A stretch of 35,199 nt of DNA from Mesobacillus zeae (GTDB lineage Bacteria > Bacillota > Bacilli > Bacillales > Cytobacillaceae), in assembly GCF_003570705.1 (NCBI RefSeq), contig NZ_QWVT01000047.1:1-35199 (forward strand). Direction: 5' to 3'. Position 1 is the first letter of the stretch, and each line of letters begins with the position of its first letter. The notes beneath the pieces are model-generated. The model was not told where the DNA came from. It searched no databases and saw only the letters and a list, made by a program, of their open reading frames with translations. The translations under genes and the position numbers were made by a program. Below, one piece after another: positions 18,995 to 32,422 of this stretch.

Positions 18995-20734
18995 TTAACG
19001 CATTATCGTTGGAAAGAGTATTGTTTTTTTCATGACATCGTAAATCCCCTGCTGGGTAATCCGGATATATGGCAGATGTGTTGAGGAGAAGAACAACAGC
19101 GAATAAATCGGATCTGCAAATCGGTAGCCCTTATCCCGCAAGTAGCCGAACAATTCATGCTCTGCCTGTATCAGTTCCTTTACGGAAAGATCGGACATCA
19201 ACCCTTTTAGCGGAAGGCTTATCTCTACTTGCGAAACTCCTTCTTCAAAAATCGCTATACCGCCACCCATCGCTTTCATCCTGTTGAAAGCCATGAACAT
19301 ATCCTGTTTGTTTTTCCCTATTAATATGATATCACCAGTGTTGGAATAAGAACTTGCAAGCCCTCCAAGACCTGTGGCGAAACCCTTCAGCAGCGTATTG
19401 AGGCGCCATTTCCCTTCGCGGTCGACAAGCATGAAAAAGCACTCATCATGGTCTTTGGAAAGCTCCTCAGGCGCAACGTCAATCGAAATGGAGTAAGGCT
19501 TCGTAATAACTGAGTTTTCCATCCTGATTCCAAACGGCATGGAGAACTGAAGATCGTCTTTTTCAAGGCTCCAGTCAAGCTGCAAGGGAGCCAGGCCAAA
19601 TTGCTTCCAATCGATTTCTGGAAAGCTGCCTGTTTCCTCACCGTCCCGCTTCACCCATTTCCCTTTCGAAAGGACGGAAACAGGGTTCGGGTCTTTTATA
19701 TCTTGGAGGAAGTTGAGGTTTGCCACCCGGCCCGTTGCGATATTTCCGTGAAGGTGCTCCATATTGTAATACCGGGCTGCATTGATTGTCGCCATATTGT
19801 ACGCATCAATAACTGGTACGCCGTTTTCCATTGCGATGGAAATAAGCTCATCCATCATTCCTTTTTCATAAAAGCTTGATGAAGAACCATCCGTTGTCAT
19901 AATGAATTTGTCATACACAGCAATGTCCAGTTCGTGGATTTCCTGAAGCAGCTTCGGCAAGTCAGGCCTGATGGAGGAGTGCCTGAGCGACACCATGTAG
20001 CCTTGCATCAGCCTGTCTCTCACTTCTTCTCCTGTCATTGCTTCATGGTCACAGTCAGCACCGAAAAGCATCATTTTCGCAAGCGTCTTTTCCGAAGCTC
20101 CTGGGAAGTGTCCTTCGATCTTTTTTCCCATCCGTTTTGTTTCCTGCATCCAGTGTAACATCATGTCGTCGCCATCTAACAGCTTCGGCCAGCCAGTCAG
20201 CTCTCCACCCTGGATGACAGCTTCATGCTCAAGCCATGCCTTTACATTGCCATTGGAAAACACGAGTTCTTCGTCCTTGATTTCCGTCTGTGCGTCGAAA
20301 CGGCACCACCAGTACATGGAAACCGGAAGGCGGTTCATCTCCGCCAAGAAAGTAAACGCTTTCTTTTTATCCAATTGCAAAGCAAGAAGCATATTGTCAT
20401 TGATGAGTGTTGTTGTTCCATGCTGCGATGCATACAGTGCAAGGGCATGGGGATTATATAATTGAAAAGGATGAGCGTGCGGTTCAATATATCCTGGCAC
20501 AATGAACCCATCGCTGCAGTCCATGATTTCGCAGTTGTCTGTTCGGGCCGGCAGCTTATCACCGACATACACGATCCGGTCCCTGTAAATCCAGATATTT
20601 GCTGTCATCCACTTTCGAAAAATCTGATTCAGATAGGTCGCATTTTGCAAAAGGATCGTCGGTGAAAGGGTGCCGTCCAATACCGCTGCATGGTTACGCA
20701 ACTGCCTGTTCTTCCATCTGTAACGCTGTTCCAT
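18995..20734 (-). CDS. yerA: adenine deaminase-like amidohydrolase YerA
   Basis: The 579-residue protein has the architecture of adenine deaminases: an amidohydrolase barrel with metal-binding PHAHP (H86, H88), GHFPG near 214-218, DCDHEAMTGEE near 232-242, IMTTDGSSSS with the conserved Asp, and a C-terminal domain with GDIILIGKN. It groups with B. subtilis YerA rather than with classical Ade, whose metal motif reads differently (an A-H-I-H type). Deamination of adenine to hypoxanthine would suit its place beside the purine operon, but YerA-type proteins are paralogues and the activity is not proven. GAGAGGGG precedes the ATG. A weak stem-loop GGGCT...AGCCC lies upstream at about 20778-20797. 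Confidence 0.88.
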   Translation of the reverse strand: MEQRYRWKNRQLRNHAAVLDGTLSPTILLQNATYLNQIFRKWMTANIWIYRDRIVYVGDKLPARTDNCEIMDCSDGFIVPGYIEPHAHPFQLYNPHALALYASQHGTTTLINDNMLLALQLDKKKAFTFLAEMNRLPVSMYWWCRFDAQTEIKDEELVFSNGNVKAWLEHEAVIQGGELTGWPKLLDGDDMMLHWMQETKRMGKKIEGHFPGASEKTLAKMMLFGADCDHEAMTGEEVRDRLMQGYMVSLRHSSIRPDLPKLLQEIHELDIAVYDKFIMTTDGSSSSFYEKGMMDELISIAMENGVPVIDAYNMATINAARYYNMEHLHGNIATGRVANLNFLQDIKDPNPVSVLSKGKWVKRDGEETGSFPEIDWKQFGLAPLQLDWSLEKDDLQFSMPFGIRMENSVITKPYSISIDVAPEELSKDHDECFFMLVDREGKWRLNTLLKGFATGLGGLASSYSNTGDIILIGKNKQDMFMAFNRMKAMGGGIAIFEEGVSQVEISLPLKGLMSDLSVKELIQAEHELFGYLRDKGYRFADPIYSLLFFSSTHLPYIRITQQGIYDVMKKTILFPTIMR

Positions 20735-20890
20735 ACGGTTAGGGCCCCTCTCGATTAATAGTCTTTCATGAATCCGGGCTAAAAAAAGAAAGCCCTTACA
20801 TCATTGATTATTTATCATAACATATCTCACATTTTAACGCATTAAAGAATTGCAAATTAATCAAAAAATTTCCAGAAATGAGGCGATAAT

Positions 20891-21160
20891 ATGAAGGTAC
20901 AACAAAATATTGGAATGCTGAATGCTCTTGTGAGGATAACGGCAGGATTGACCGTCCTTAGCTGGTCAACTGCTAAACTGGCAGAAGCCCCAGAGAAAGG
21001 CTGCTATCTGCTGACAGCTCTTCTTGGTGCAATGAAGGTAGGAGAAGGCGCCGTCCGTTATTGCCCTTTAACGGACCTGATTTGTGAAGTGACAGACGCG
21101 GGTGAACAATCTGCCGATACATCATTGACAGATGAGTTCCTACCATATAATCCATCATGA
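20891..21160 (+). CDS. small DUF2892 (YgaP-like) membrane protein
   Basis: An 89-residue plus-strand protein with the DUF2892 pattern: NIGMLNALVRITAGLTVLSW as a first membrane segment, then YLLTALLGAMKVGEGAVRYCPLTDLIC as the second, containing the typical G-x-x-YCPLxxLI block. The tail is polar. Such domains occur alone or fused to rhodanese domains; the function is not established. ATGAGGCGAT just before the ATG serves as ribosome binding site. It converges with purD across a shared terminator and diverges from yerA. I see no clear promoter in the 156-base gap. Confidence 0.8.
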   Translation: MKVQQNIGMLNALVRITAGLTVLSWSTAKLAEAPEKGCYLLTALLGAMKVGEGAVRYCPLTDLICEVTDAGEQSADTSLTDEFLPYNPS

Positions 21161-21166
21161 AACGGC

Positions 21167-21199
21167 AAAAGCCCTGGAATCATCTATTCCGGGGCTTTT
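21167..21199. terminator. bidirectional terminator between the DUF2892 gene and purD
   Basis: AAAAGCCCTGGAAT and ATTCCGGGGCTTTT pair (one non-canonical position) around a 5-base loop, with A and T runs on the two sides. It can end the plus-strand DUF2892 transcript and the minus-strand purine operon. Confidence 0.9.
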
Positions 21200-21207
21200 C
21201 CTCAATT

Positions 21208-24046
<2,839 letters not shown>

Positions 24047-24050
<4 letters not shown>

Positions 24051-24634
24051 GATTCAATCCTCTCCTTCGATCCGTTCAGCAATTTTTCAAGCACCGCAGG
24101 GTAAAGAGCATGCTCCGTCTCCTGTATTTTCTTCTGAAGCGATTCCCTTGTATCATTGTTATCAACCGCAACTTCACGGCTCGCAATGATTGGGCCTGTA
24201 TCCATTCCTTCATCCACAAAGTGGACTGTAACTCCTGTTACCGAAGCACCAGCTGCCAATGCCTGGCCGATCGCATCTTTTCCCGGGAAAGCAGGAAGGA
24301 GCGAAGGATGGATATTCACAATTCGCCCGTCGTATTCTCTCAGCAGCGTAGGTCCAATCAGCCTCATATAGCCGGCAAGCACGATAAAGTCGATTTTTTC
24401 ATTGCGAAGCTCCTGAAGCACCGCCGATTCATACGCCTGTTTATCGGCAAAGTCTTTTGGGCTTGCAACGAAGGATGGAGTTCCGGCAGCCAATGCACGT
24501 TCAATGGCAAACGCTCCCGGACGGTCGCAGACAAGTAGCGAAATACTCGCCTGAAGCTTCTCTTCCCTGGAGAAGTCTATGAGTGATTGAAAATTGCTGC
24601 CATTCCCCGATGCGAACACAGCAATTTTTTTCAT
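24047..24634 (-). CDS. purN: phosphoribosylglycinamide formyltransferase
   Basis: PurN transfers a formyl group from 10-formyl-THF to GAR, the third step of the pathway. The fold opens with [16 protein letters not shown], and the catalytic trio is N107 and H109 in [11 protein letters not shown] with D145 in [10 protein letters not shown]. The 195 residues match the family. Both ends overlap neighbours by four bases: ATGA with purM upstream and ATGA with purH downstream. Confidence 0.97.
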
Positions 24635-25674
24635 GTCCTGCCTCCGTTTTTCACGAATGAAACACCGGTACTGCTGCTGACATACCCAATTTTAAAAGCC
24701 TGCTCTCCGCACTCGTTGAAGGTGTTTATTGCTTCGTCAGCCATTTCTTCCGGAACAGCTGCCACCATCCCGATTCCCATGTTGAAGATATTGAACATTT
24801 CATTTCGGTCAAGCTCTCCTGCCGATTCAAGCAGCCCAAAAACAGGATGAATTTTCCAGCTGTCCTCTTCAATTACTGCTCCGAGCCCTTCGGGAAGCAT
24901 TCTTGGTATATTTTCGTGGAAACCGCCGCCAGTAATATGGGCCAGCCCGTTGATGAAGCCTTGTTTCACCGCAGTCAGCAGAGACTTCACATAGATTCTT
25001 GTCGGCTTCAAAAGTTCCTCGCCCAATGTGCAGCCAAGCTCAGGCACAAACTGGTCTAGACTGTAGCCCGCCTTGTCAAAAAACACTTTTCGTACAAGTG
25101 AAAAGCCATTGCTGTGCAATCCGCTTGATGCAAGGCCAATCAGCACATTTCCAGCTTCGATGCGGGAACCGGTCACAAGCTCGGATTTCTCGCAGGCACC
25201 TACCGCAAACCCCGCAAGATCGTACTCTTCACTATCATACATACCAGGCATTTCAGCCGTTTCACCGCCCACAAGGGCACATCCTGCCTGTTCGCAGCCA
25301 TCGGCGATTCCTTTGACGATCTGCTCGATTTTTTCTGGTTCAGCCTTCCCGCAGGCAATATAATCGAGGAAATACAAAGGTTCAGCTCCCTGGACAGCGA
25401 TGTCATTTACGCACATGGCAACAGCATCAATCCCGATCGTATCGTGCCGGTCCATCATGAAGGCAAGCATCAGCTTCGTTCCGACTCCGTCAGTTCCGGA
25501 AACAAGAACTGGCTCCTTCAGACCTAGCCCGGAAAGATCGAACATTCCCCCAAAACCGCCAAGGCCTCCTAGAACTCCCGGTCTTGCCGTCCGTTTCACA
25601 TGTTTTTTGATACGCTCAACTGCTTCGTAGCCTGCCTCAATATCCACCCCAGCCTGCTTATAGGCATTTGCCAT
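24631..25674 (-). CDS. purM: phosphoribosylformylglycinamidine cyclo-ligase (AIR synthetase)
   Basis: PurM closes the imidazole ring of FGAM with ATP. It opens [19 protein letters not shown], and the AIRS signatures are present: [44 protein letters not shown] and [18 protein letters not shown] place the start at the ATG at 25674 (347 residues). GGAGG lies seven bases ahead of it, whereas it touches the ATG at 25680, two codons upstream. It overlaps purN by four bases. The gap from purF is unusually long for this operon and holds a hairpin. Confidence 0.96.
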   Translation of the reverse strand: MANAYKQAGVDIEAGYEAVERIKKHVKRTARPGVLGGLGGFGGMFDLSGLGLKEPVLVSGTDGVGTKLMLAFMMDRHDTIGIDAVAMCVNDIAVQGAEPLYFLDYIACGKAEPEKIEQIVKGIADGCEQAGCALVGGETAEMPGMYDSEEYDLAGFAVGACEKSELVTGSRIEAGNVLIGLASSGLHSNGFSLVRKVFFDKAGYSLDQFVPELGCTLGEELLKPTRIYVKSLLTAVKQGFINGLAHITGGGFHENIPRMLPEGLGAVIEEDSWKIHPVFGLLESAGELDRNEMFNIFNMGIGMVAAVPEEMADEAINTFNECGEQAFKIGYVSSSTGVSFVKNGGRT

Positions 25675-25721
25675 TTTCATTCCTCCATTTTTTCCCCTGC
25701 TTTTTAAAAAAATAACCAGCC

Positions 25722-25751
25722 AGGAGGTTTTTGGCCAAAGCCAATCCTCCT
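25722..25751 (-). other. hairpin between purF and purM
   Basis: On the minus strand AGGAGG-A-TTGGC, loop TTTG, GCCAA-AAA-CCTCCT forms a two-part stem, with TTATTTTTTT about nine bases further on. The spacing to the T-run is too long for a standard terminator. An mRNA processing or stability element is possible. Confidence 0.4.
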
Positions 25752-25765
25752 ATCACCGTGGCCGA

Positions 25766-27178
25766 TTAACATTTCGCTGAAGTTTCAAGCTCCTGAGGGT
25801 ATATTTCTGTCGGGTACTTGCCAGTGAAGCACGCAAGGCATTGTCCCCGTGTCTCGCCGTCAATATCTCTGCCGATTGCTTCAAGCACTCCTTCGACTGA
25901 TAAAAATGTCAGGGAGTCCGCACCGATCAATTCCCTGATCTCCTCAACAGACTTGTCCGAAGCAATCAGTTCTTCTTTTGTGGATGTATCGATTCCGTAA
26001 AAACAAGGATTCTTAATCGGCGGTGAGCTGATGACAACGTGCACCTCGGTTGCCCCTGCTTCCTTCAGCATTGTGACAATCCTTCTGCTTGTGGTGCCGC
26101 GGACGATGGAGTCGTCCACCATGATTACCCGCTTGCCCTCGACGACACCGCGGACAGGCGAAAGCTTCATTTTGACACCTTGTTCCCTAAGCGACTGTGA
26201 CGGCTGGATAAATGTCCGGCCGACATAACGGTTCTTGATCAAGCCCAGCTCGTATGGAATCCCTGAGGCTTCCGCATAGCCGATAGCTGCGGAAATGCTC
26301 GAGTCCGGAACACCAGTCACAACGTCCGCTTCGATTGGCACCTCTGCAGCGAGCCGCTTGCCAAGGATTTTCCTGGCAGTGTGGACATTAATGCCGTTAA
26401 TGTTGCTGTCAGGCCTTGAAAAATAAATGTATTCCATCGTACACATCGCGGTTGTCGAGTTAAAAGAGTAGATTTCAGATTTGATACCCTCATCGTTGAT
26501 GATAAGAAGCTCACCCGGCAGGATGTCCCTGACAAACTCTGCACCTACTACATCAAAAGCACATGTTTCGGAAGCAACCATATAGGCATCTCCCATTTTC
26601 CCGAGCGACAATGGCCTCATTCCGTTCGGATCAAGTGCCACCATCAGTTCCGTTTCCGTCATGATCAGGAAAGCATAGGCCCCCTTCAGCATCGACAGGG
26701 CATTTTTGACCCGGTCTTTCAGCAATGGGTAGCCGCCGCGTCTAATCAAGTGGGCAAGAACCTCTGTATCCGAGCTTGTCTGGAAGATACTTCCCTGCGC
26801 TTCAAGCTGATGCTTTAAGCCTTCAGCATTGACGAGGTTTCCGTTATGAGCCAAGGCTAGGCTGCCCGATTGCGAACGGAACAGAAGCGGCTGAACATTT
26901 TCGTAGCCGCCTCCTCCTGCTGTCGCATAGCGGACATGGCCGATGGCTCCCGTACCCGTCAGTTCCTTGATGGCATCTGTGGTGAAGATTTCCGATACCA
27001 GGCCTTCCCCTTTTTTTGTCTTTATTTCCAGGCCGTCTGTCACCACAATCCCTGTGCCTTCCTGCCCCCTGTGCTGAAGGCTGTGTAAGCCGTAATACGT
27101 AATTTGGGCCGCTTTCGGATGGCCCCATACCCCAAAGATTCCGCACTCCTCGTTCATTCCCTTTAGTTCAGCAAGCAT
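25766..27178 (-). CDS. purF: glutamine phosphoribosylpyrophosphate amidotransferase
   Basis: PurF commits PRPP to purine synthesis by making phosphoribosylamine. An 11-residue propeptide [11 protein letters not shown] precedes C12, the N-terminal nucleophile of the glutaminase domain that is exposed on maturation. The PRPP-binding loop [15 protein letters not shown] is near 351-365. C246, C392, C447 and C450 stand where the B. subtilis enzyme binds its oxygen-sensitive [4Fe-4S] cluster, so this is the cluster-containing type. It is expected to be feedback-inhibited by AMP and GMP, as known for the family. The first 16 bases overlap the end of purL, so translation is probably coupled. Confidence 0.98.
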   Translation of the reverse strand: MLAELKGMNEECGIFGVWGHPKAAQITYYGLHSLQHRGQEGTGIVVTDGLEIKTKKGEGLVSEIFTTDAIKELTGTGAIGHVRYATAGGGGYENVQPLLFRSQSGSLALAHNGNLVNAEGLKHQLEAQGSIFQTSSDTEVLAHLIRRGGYPLLKDRVKNALSMLKGAYAFLIMTETELMVALDPNGMRPLSLGKMGDAYMVASETCAFDVVGAEFVRDILPGELLIINDEGIKSEIYSFNSTTAMCTMEYIYFSRPDSNINGINVHTARKILGKRLAAEVPIEADVVTGVPDSSISAAIGYAEASGIPYELGLIKNRYVGRTFIQPSQSLREQGVKMKLSPVRGVVEGKRVIMVDDSIVRGTTSRRIVTMLKEAGATEVHVVISSPPIKNPCFYGIDTSTKEELIASDKSVEEIRELIGADSLTFLSVEGVLEAIGRDIDGETRGQCLACFTGKYPTEIYPQELETSAKC

Positions 27179-29379
27179 GGAATAGCTCCTTTCCAGGCTT
27201 TTTTCAGCTCCGCAACCTTCAGGCCGACCGCTTTCGATCCGCCAACCATAATGTTCAGTTCAGGCTCGGCGGTTACCCTGCCGATCAGAGAGGCTTCTGC
27301 CATTCTCTCAAACTCTTTCTGGTGCTCTGCTTTTACAGATAGGATAAATCTCGATTGCGATTCACTGAATAGTGCCGCCACAACATCACCGTGGAGTTCA
27401 ACTTCAGCTCCAAGCCCCTCTGCGTCCATCAGGCACTCCGCGAGGGCAACCGCGACGCCGCCCTCGGATACATCATGAGCCGAGGCCACAAGACCGTTTT
27501 GGATGACTTTAAGAATTTGTTTCTGGCATTTCGTTTCATTTTCAAGGTCGATAGACGGCGCTTTTCCGAAAATGCTGCCATGGACGATCTTTTGCAGTTC
27601 ACTTCCTCCGAATTCAGCCTTTGTTTCTCCAATCATGTAAATCAGATCTCCGGCTGCCTTGAATTGCTGTGTTGTTGCATGGTCAAGGTCATGGACCAGA
27701 CCGACCATTCCAATGACAGGAGTAGGATATACTGCTGTACCATTCGTTTCGTTATAAAGGGAAACATTCCCTCCAATTACCGGTGTGCTGAGTGTGCGGC
27801 ACGCCCCGCTCATGCCGTCTGCAGCTTTTTCAAGCTGCCAGAAGATCTCCGGCTTTTCCGGATTCCCGAAGTTCAGGCAGTCAGTGACCGCCAACGGTTC
27901 TCCACCCGAGCAGACAATATTCCTTGCCGCTTCCGCCACCGCAATCTTGCCGCCTGTTTCCGGATCAAGGTAAAGATAGCGGGAATTGCAGTCAGTCGTC
28001 ATGGCCAAACCTTTTTTCGTTCCGCGAATCCGGATGACGGCCGCATCAGATCCTGGCGCAACAACTGTATTCGTCCTTACCATATGGTCATATTGGCTAT
28101 AAACCCACTCTTTGCTCGCGATTGTCGGCTGCTTCAGCAGGCTGACGAGCGCAGCTTCTGGATCTTCTACTTTTGGTATTTCATTCTCCATGTTTTGGAA
28201 CTCACGGAAGTATTCCGGTTCTCTTGAAGGCTTGTAATATACCGGAGCATCCTCTGCCAATGCATCAGCCGGCACTTCAGCAACAAGCTCATCCTTGTGC
28301 GTAAGCCTAAGCATATTGTCATCAGTGACTTTGCCGATTGCCACTGCTTCGAGGCCATATTTTTCAAACAAGTCGGAGATTTCCTGTTCTCTCCCCTTTT
28401 TCACAACGATCAGCATGCGCTCCTGAGATTCGGACAGCATCATTTCATATGGCGTCATGCCAGTTTCGCGCTGCGGCACAAGGTCAAGATTCATTTCGAT
28501 TCCGGAACCAGCCTTGCTCGCCATTTCTGCGGATGAGCTTGTCAGTCCAGCTGCGCCCATGTCCTGGATTCCAACAAGAGCATCGGATTTTACCAGTTCG
28601 AGGCAGGCCTCGAGAAGCAATTTTTCCATGAACGGATCGCCAACCTGGACAGCTGGACGTTTCTCCTCAGACTGCTCGTTGAGCTCCTCCGAGGCAAATG
28701 TCGCGCCATGTATGCCATCACGCCCGGTCTTTGCTCCCGCATACATAACTGTATTGCCGACACCGTGCGCCTGGCCTTTTTTAATGTCTTTATGGTCGAT
28801 TAGCCCAACGCACATGGCATTGACGAGCGGATTGCCGTCATAAGCGCCATCAAATTGGATCTCTCCGCCTACTGTCGGGATGCCAATGCAGTTTCCGTAG
28901 CCGGCGATTCCCGCCACGACTTCTTCGAACAAATATTTCACGCGCGGGGATTCAAGCTCACCGAACCTTAATGAATTTAATAGAGCCACAGGGCGGGCAC
29001 CCATCGAAAATACGTCGCGGATGATTCCGCCAACGCCTGTCGCGGCGCCTTGGTATGGTTCAATGGCGGATGGATGGTTATGGCTCTCAATCTTGAAAAC
29101 TACTGCCTGACCATCGCCAATATCGACAATCCCTGCTCCTTCACCAGGACCCTGGAGAACTCTTTCTCCGGTAATCGGGAACTTTTTCAGGACAGGCTTT
29201 GAATTTTTATAGCTACAATGTTCTGACCACATGACGGAAAACAGCCCTGTTTCAGTGTAGTTCGGGAGGCGGCCGAGAATTTTTTCCACTTGGGCAAACT
29301 CCTCATCGGACAAGCCCATTTCCCGGTAAATTTTTTCTTCTTTTATATGATCGGGAGATGGCTCAAGCTTTAACCGCAT
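27163..29379 (-). CDS. purL: phosphoribosylformylglycinamidine synthase, large subunit
   Basis: PurL is the ATP-dependent synthetase subunit that converts FGAR to FGAM with ammonia from PurQ. The 738 residues identify the small Gram-positive type, which works in a complex with PurS and PurQ. Catalytic H54 lies in [12 protein letters not shown]. The ATP/Mg elements [20 protein letters not shown] and [18 protein letters not shown] are in the first half and the duplicated AIRS-like [16 protein letters not shown] is in the second. It overlaps purQ by 17 bases and purF by 16. Confidence 0.98.
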   Translation of the reverse strand: MRLKLEPSPDHIKEEKIYREMGLSDEEFAQVEKILGRLPNYTETGLFSVMWSEHCSYKNSKPVLKKFPITGERVLQGPGEGAGIVDIGDGQAVVFKIESHNHPSAIEPYQGAATGVGGIIRDVFSMGARPVALLNSLRFGELESPRVKYLFEEVVAGIAGYGNCIGIPTVGGEIQFDGAYDGNPLVNAMCVGLIDHKDIKKGQAHGVGNTVMYAGAKTGRDGIHGATFASEELNEQSEEKRPAVQVGDPFMEKLLLEACLELVKSDALVGIQDMGAAGLTSSSAEMASKAGSGIEMNLDLVPQRETGMTPYEMMLSESQERMLIVVKKGREQEISDLFEKYGLEAVAIGKVTDDNMLRLTHKDELVAEVPADALAEDAPVYYKPSREPEYFREFQNMENEIPKVEDPEAALVSLLKQPTIASKEWVYSQYDHMVRTNTVVAPGSDAAVIRIRGTKKGLAMTTDCNSRYLYLDPETGGKIAVAEAARNIVCSGGEPLAVTDCLNFGNPEKPEIFWQLEKAADGMSGACRTLSTPVIGGNVSLYNETNGTAVYPTPVIGMVGLVHDLDHATTQQFKAAGDLIYMIGETKAEFGGSELQKIVHGSIFGKAPSIDLENETKCQKQILKVIQNGLVASAHDVSEGGVAVALAECLMDAEGLGAEVELHGDVVAALFSESQSRFILSVKAEHQKEFERMAEASLIGRVTAEPELNIMVGGSKAVGLKVAELKKAWKGAIPCLLN

Positions 29380-30049
29380 GTGATTCCCTCCATTGTTTGA
29401 GAATTGATTTGAAAAGCTTCAAGCCGTCTGCTCCGCCAAGGAGTGGATCGACAGCCCGTTCGGGATGGGGCATCATGCCAAGTACATTCCCTTTTTCGTT
29501 CATGATTCCGGCAATATCCTTAACGCTGCCATTTGGGTTTTCACCATGGTAAGTGAAAACAATCTGGCCATTTTCTTCTAGGCGTGCGAGGGTTTCCTCA
29601 TCGCAATAGTAGTTTCCTTCGCCATGTGCAACCGGAATGGAGATAATTTCATTTTTATCATAGGCGGAAGTGAACATCGTTTCATTGTTCTCCACCTTCA
29701 GGCTTACGTTCTTGCATATGAACTTCAGACTTTCGTTCCGATGCATAGCGCCAGGAAGCAGTCCAGCCTCAAGCAGTACCTGGAAACCATTACAGACGCC
29801 AAAGACAGGCTTTCCAGCTTTCGCGGCTTTTTCGACTTCTTTCATGACAGGGCTGAAACGGGCGATGGAACCTGTACGAAGGTAGTCCCCAAAGGAGAAC
29901 CCACCAGGAAGCAGTATCCCATCAAACCCTTCAAGGCTTTCTGAGTCATGCCAGACATACTCCGCTTCTTCCTTCAGTTCGTCCTTGATTGCATGGTACA
30001 TATCGACATCACAATTGGATCCCGGGAATACAATTACCGCAAATTTCAC
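29363..30049 (-). CDS. purQ: phosphoribosylformylglycinamidine synthase, glutaminase subunit
   Basis: PurQ releases ammonia from glutamine for PurL. It is a class I glutaminase: nucleophile C86 in GVCNGFQVL, and the His-Glu pair in [10 protein letters not shown] near the C-terminus. I take the GTG at 30049 as start (228 residues). It forms a GTGA overlap with the purS stop, has GAGGAG 11 bases upstream, and gives the family opening [18 protein letters not shown] at 30061 in the same frame touches the ribosome binding site and adds four residues not found in relatives. Confidence 0.96.
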   Translation of the reverse strand: MKFAVIVFPGSNCDVDMYHAIKDELKEEAEYVWHDSESLEGFDGILLPGGFSFGDYLRTGSIARFSPVMKEVEKAAKAGKPVFGVCNGFQVLLEAGLLPGAMHRNESLKFICKNVSLKVENNETMFTSAYDKNEIISIPVAHGEGNYYCDEETLARLEENGQIVFTYHGENPNGSVKDIAGIMNEKGNVLGMMPHPERAVDPLLGGADGLKLFKSILKQWRESHAVKA

Positions 30050-30300
30050 GAAACAACACACTCCTCGATTTCATAACGGTAATCTTCAATGACCGGGTTG
30101 GACAGAAGGCGGCCGCACATGTCTTTCACTGCTGATTCCAAATCCTGTCCCTTGTCTTCTATCATCAGTTCCATATACTTACCGATCCTGACGTCTTCGA
30201 CTCCCTCGTATCCCATCTTGGACAACGAGTTTTTCACAGCAGTTCCCTGAGGGTCTAGAACACTTTCTCTTAGCGTGACATATACCTTTACTTTGAACAT
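30046..30300 (-). CDS. purS: phosphoribosylformylglycinamidine synthase, PurS subunit
   Basis: PurS is the small dimeric subunit that brings PurQ and PurL together. The 84 residues begin [19 protein letters not shown], followed by [12 protein letters not shown], typical of the family's ferredoxin-like fold. GGGAGGAC lies eight bases ahead of the ATG. The start overlaps the purC end by 13 bases, and the stop overlaps the purQ start. Confidence 0.96.
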   Translation of the reverse strand: MFKVKVYVTLRESVLDPQGTAVKNSLSKMGYEGVEDVRIGKYMELMIEDKGQDLESAVKDMCGRLLSNPVIEDYRYEIEECVVS

Positions 30301-31013
30301 GTAGTCTGTCCTCCCAATCTTTCCAGAATGATTTGATATGCGTCTGTCAAAACGCCGAGGTCCCGGCGGAATACGTCCTTGTCCAGCTTCTCATTTGTTT
30401 CGAGATCCCACAGCCGGCATGTATCCGGTGAAATTTCGTCTGCGAGAATAATATTTCCTTCACTGTCCGTGCCGAACTCTAGCTTAAAATCAACCAGCCT
30501 GACACCTATCTCCTTGAAAAAAGTGATCAAAACCTTATTGATTTCCAAGGCTTTTGTTTTTAAAATTTCAACTTCCCTTTCGTCTGCGATTTCAAGGACA
30601 TCAATTTGCCCTTCCGTAAGCAGAGGGTCGCCTAATGCATCGTCCTTCAAGTAAAACTCGACAAGCGGCTTCCTCAGAGGTGTACCTTCTTCGATACCAA
30701 AGCGTTTGGAAAAACTGCCGGCAGCAAGATTCCTGACCACAACTTCAAGCGGAATGATTTTCACTCTTTTAACTAGCTGCTCGGTCTCAGACAGGCGGCT
30801 GATAAAATGAGACTCTATTCCATGTTCCTTAAGCTTTGAAAACAGCAAGCTGGTAATCTCGTTATTCAGGCGGCCTTTACCGCTGATTTCCGCCTTTTTC
30901 TCGCCATTAAAAGCGGTTGCAGAATCCTTGTACTCTACCCAAACTGTCTGTTCGTCTTCCGTGCCATAAATCCGCTTCGCTTTTCCCTCATATAAAAGAA
31001 CTGTTTTCTCCAT
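30288..31013 (-). CDS. purC: phosphoribosylaminoimidazole-succinocarboxamide synthase
   Basis: PurC condenses CAIR with aspartate using ATP to form SAICAR. The 241-residue protein has the nucleotide-binding opening [11 protein letters not shown], the signature [14 protein letters not shown] at 88-101 and [12 protein letters not shown] at 192-203. It follows purB after the longest junction of the early operon (116 bases), which contains a terminator-like hairpin. It overlaps purS by 13 bases. Confidence 0.97.
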   Translation of the reverse strand: MEKTVLLYEGKAKRIYGTEDEQTVWVEYKDSATAFNGEKKAEISGKGRLNNEITSLLFSKLKEHGIESHFISRLSETEQLVKRVKIIPLEVVVRNLAAGSFSKRFGIEEGTPLRKPLVEFYLKDDALGDPLLTEGQIDVLEIADEREVEILKTKALEINKVLITFFKEIGVRLVDFKLEFGTDSEGNIILADEISPDTCRLWDLETNEKLDKDVFRRDLGVLTDAYQIILERLGGQTTCSK

Positions 31014-31059
31014 TTGAACGACCCCTTTTCACGAATATTGGGAATGTTTATATTAAAGT

Positions 31060-31090
31060 AAAAGGCAAGGTAACAAATCCCTTGCCTTTT
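31060..31090 (-). terminator. terminator-like hairpin between purB and purC
   Basis: AAAAGGCAAGG and CCTTGCCTTTT form a perfect 11-bp stem with a 9-base loop. On the minus strand the T-run is inside the stem and continues as ACTTTAATAT. It lies 40 bases after the purB stop codon. It may cause partial termination or protect the upstream message end. Confidence 0.5.
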
Positions 31091-31129
31091 AAGTTTGCAG
31101 AACTTCATTGCACCTTTCTAAATCCTAGC

Positions 31130-32422
31130 TTACAGGCCCAGTCGGGTGAAAATGGTGTCGACATGTTTCAGGTGATAGTTATAATCAAAGCAATCTGCAA
31201 TTTCTTCGCCGTTCAGCAGGCTTGTGATTTTTTGATCACTTTCGATCAGGCTGCGGAATTGGACCTGCTTTTCCCATGCTTCCATTGCCCGGGGCTGAAC
31301 TGTATCATATGCCTCTTCACGGGACATGCCTTTTTCAATCAGTGCAAGCAGGACACGCTGTGAGTAAATCAGGCCAAGAGTCCTGTCCATATTGCGCTTC
31401 ATGTTTTCAGGATAAACGGTCAGGTTCTTGACGATATTCCCGAAGCGGTTAAGCATGTAGTTCAGTGCGATTGTCGCATCTGGAAGGATGACCCGCTCCG
31501 CAGATGAATGTGAAATATCCCGTTCGTGCCAGAGTGGGACATTGTCATAGGCTGTGGACATATATCCGCGGATGACACGCGCTAGCCCTGCCATATTTTC
31601 CGAACCGATTGGGTTACGCTTGTGCGGCATTGCGGATGATCCTTTCTGCCCTTTGGCAAAAAACTCTTCCACTTCGCGCGTCTCGCTTTTTTGCAGGCCG
31701 CGGATTTCCACTGCAAACTTTTCGATTGATGTTGCAACCAGCGCTAGGGCTGCCATGTAATGGGCATGGCGGTCACGCTGCAGCGTTTGTGTTGAAATCG
31801 GCGCCGGCTGGATCCCAAGCTTCTCACAAACATAGCTTTCAACAAATGGGTTGATGTTTGCATAAGTGCCAACCGCGCCCGAGATTTTACCGAACTCGAC
31901 TCCTTCAGCAGCCTGTTTGAATCTTTCCAGATTGCGTTTCATTTCCTCGTGCCAGAGGGCAAGCTTTAAGCCAAAGGTAGTCGGCTCGGCATGGACTCCG
32001 TGGGTCCTGCCCATCATGACAGTGTACTTATGCTCGGCAGCCTTGTTCTTGAGAATGTCGACAAAGCGTTCAATATCATTCAGCAGAATTTCATTTGCCT
32101 GCTTTAACTGATAAGAGAGTGCTGTATCCACCACATCCGTGGATGTCAGTCCGTAATGCACCCATTTGCGCTCTTCTCCAAGCGTTTCAGACACCGCGCG
32201 AGTAAAAGCGACAACATCATGTCTTGTTTCTTCTTCAATTTCCTTGATTCTATTGATATCAAATGACGCGTTCTCACGAAGTTTTGCGACATCTTCCTTC
32301 GGGATATCCCCTAGCTCTGCCCAAGCTTCACAAGCGAGGATTTCCACCTCAAGCCATGCGTTGAACCTGTTTTCTTCCGTCCAGATATTGCCCATTTCAG
32401 GCCTTGTATAACGATCTATCAT
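31130..32422 (-). CDS. purB: adenylosuccinate lyase
   Basis: PurB acts twice: it removes fumarate from SAICAR to give AICAR, and from adenylosuccinate to give AMP. The 430 residues match B. subtilis. H141 in [12 protein letters not shown] is the expected general acid, and the fumarase-superfamily signature [11 protein letters not shown] is at 261-271. I choose the ATG at 32422: CGGAGG is nine bases upstream, and the ATG forms an ATGA overlap with the purK stop. The frame stays open to 32461, but those extra codons lie within purK and have no family counterpart. Confidence 0.97.
   Translation of the reverse strand: MIDRYTRPEMGNIWTEENRFNAWLEVEILACEAWAELGDIPKEDVAKLRENASFDINRIKEIEEETRHDVVAFTRAVSETLGEERKWVHYGLTSTDVVDTALSYQLKQANEILLNDIERFVDILKNKAAEHKYTVMMGRTHGVHAEPTTFGLKLALWHEEMKRNLERFKQAAEGVEFGKISGAVGTYANINPFVESYVCEKLGIQPAPISTQTLQRDRHAHYMAALALVATSIEKFAVEIRGLQKSETREVEEFFAKGQKGSSAMPHKRNPIGSENMAGLARVIRGYMSTAYDNVPLWHERDISHSSAERVILPDATIALNYMLNRFGNIVKNLTVYPENMKRNMDRTLGLIYSQRVLLALIEKGMSREEAYDTVQPRAMEAWEKQVQFRSLIESDQKITSLLNGEEIADCFDYNYHLKHVDTIFTRLGL

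Noticed and set aside
20776-20797. Terminator ahead of yerA
   Set aside because: The stem is only five base pairs, and the A/T run is in the loop rather than after the stem.
27391-28227. A 278-codon plus-strand open frame inside purL
   Set aside because: It lies wholly antisense to a strongly conserved gene, has unnatural composition and no start signal; it reflects codon bias of purL.
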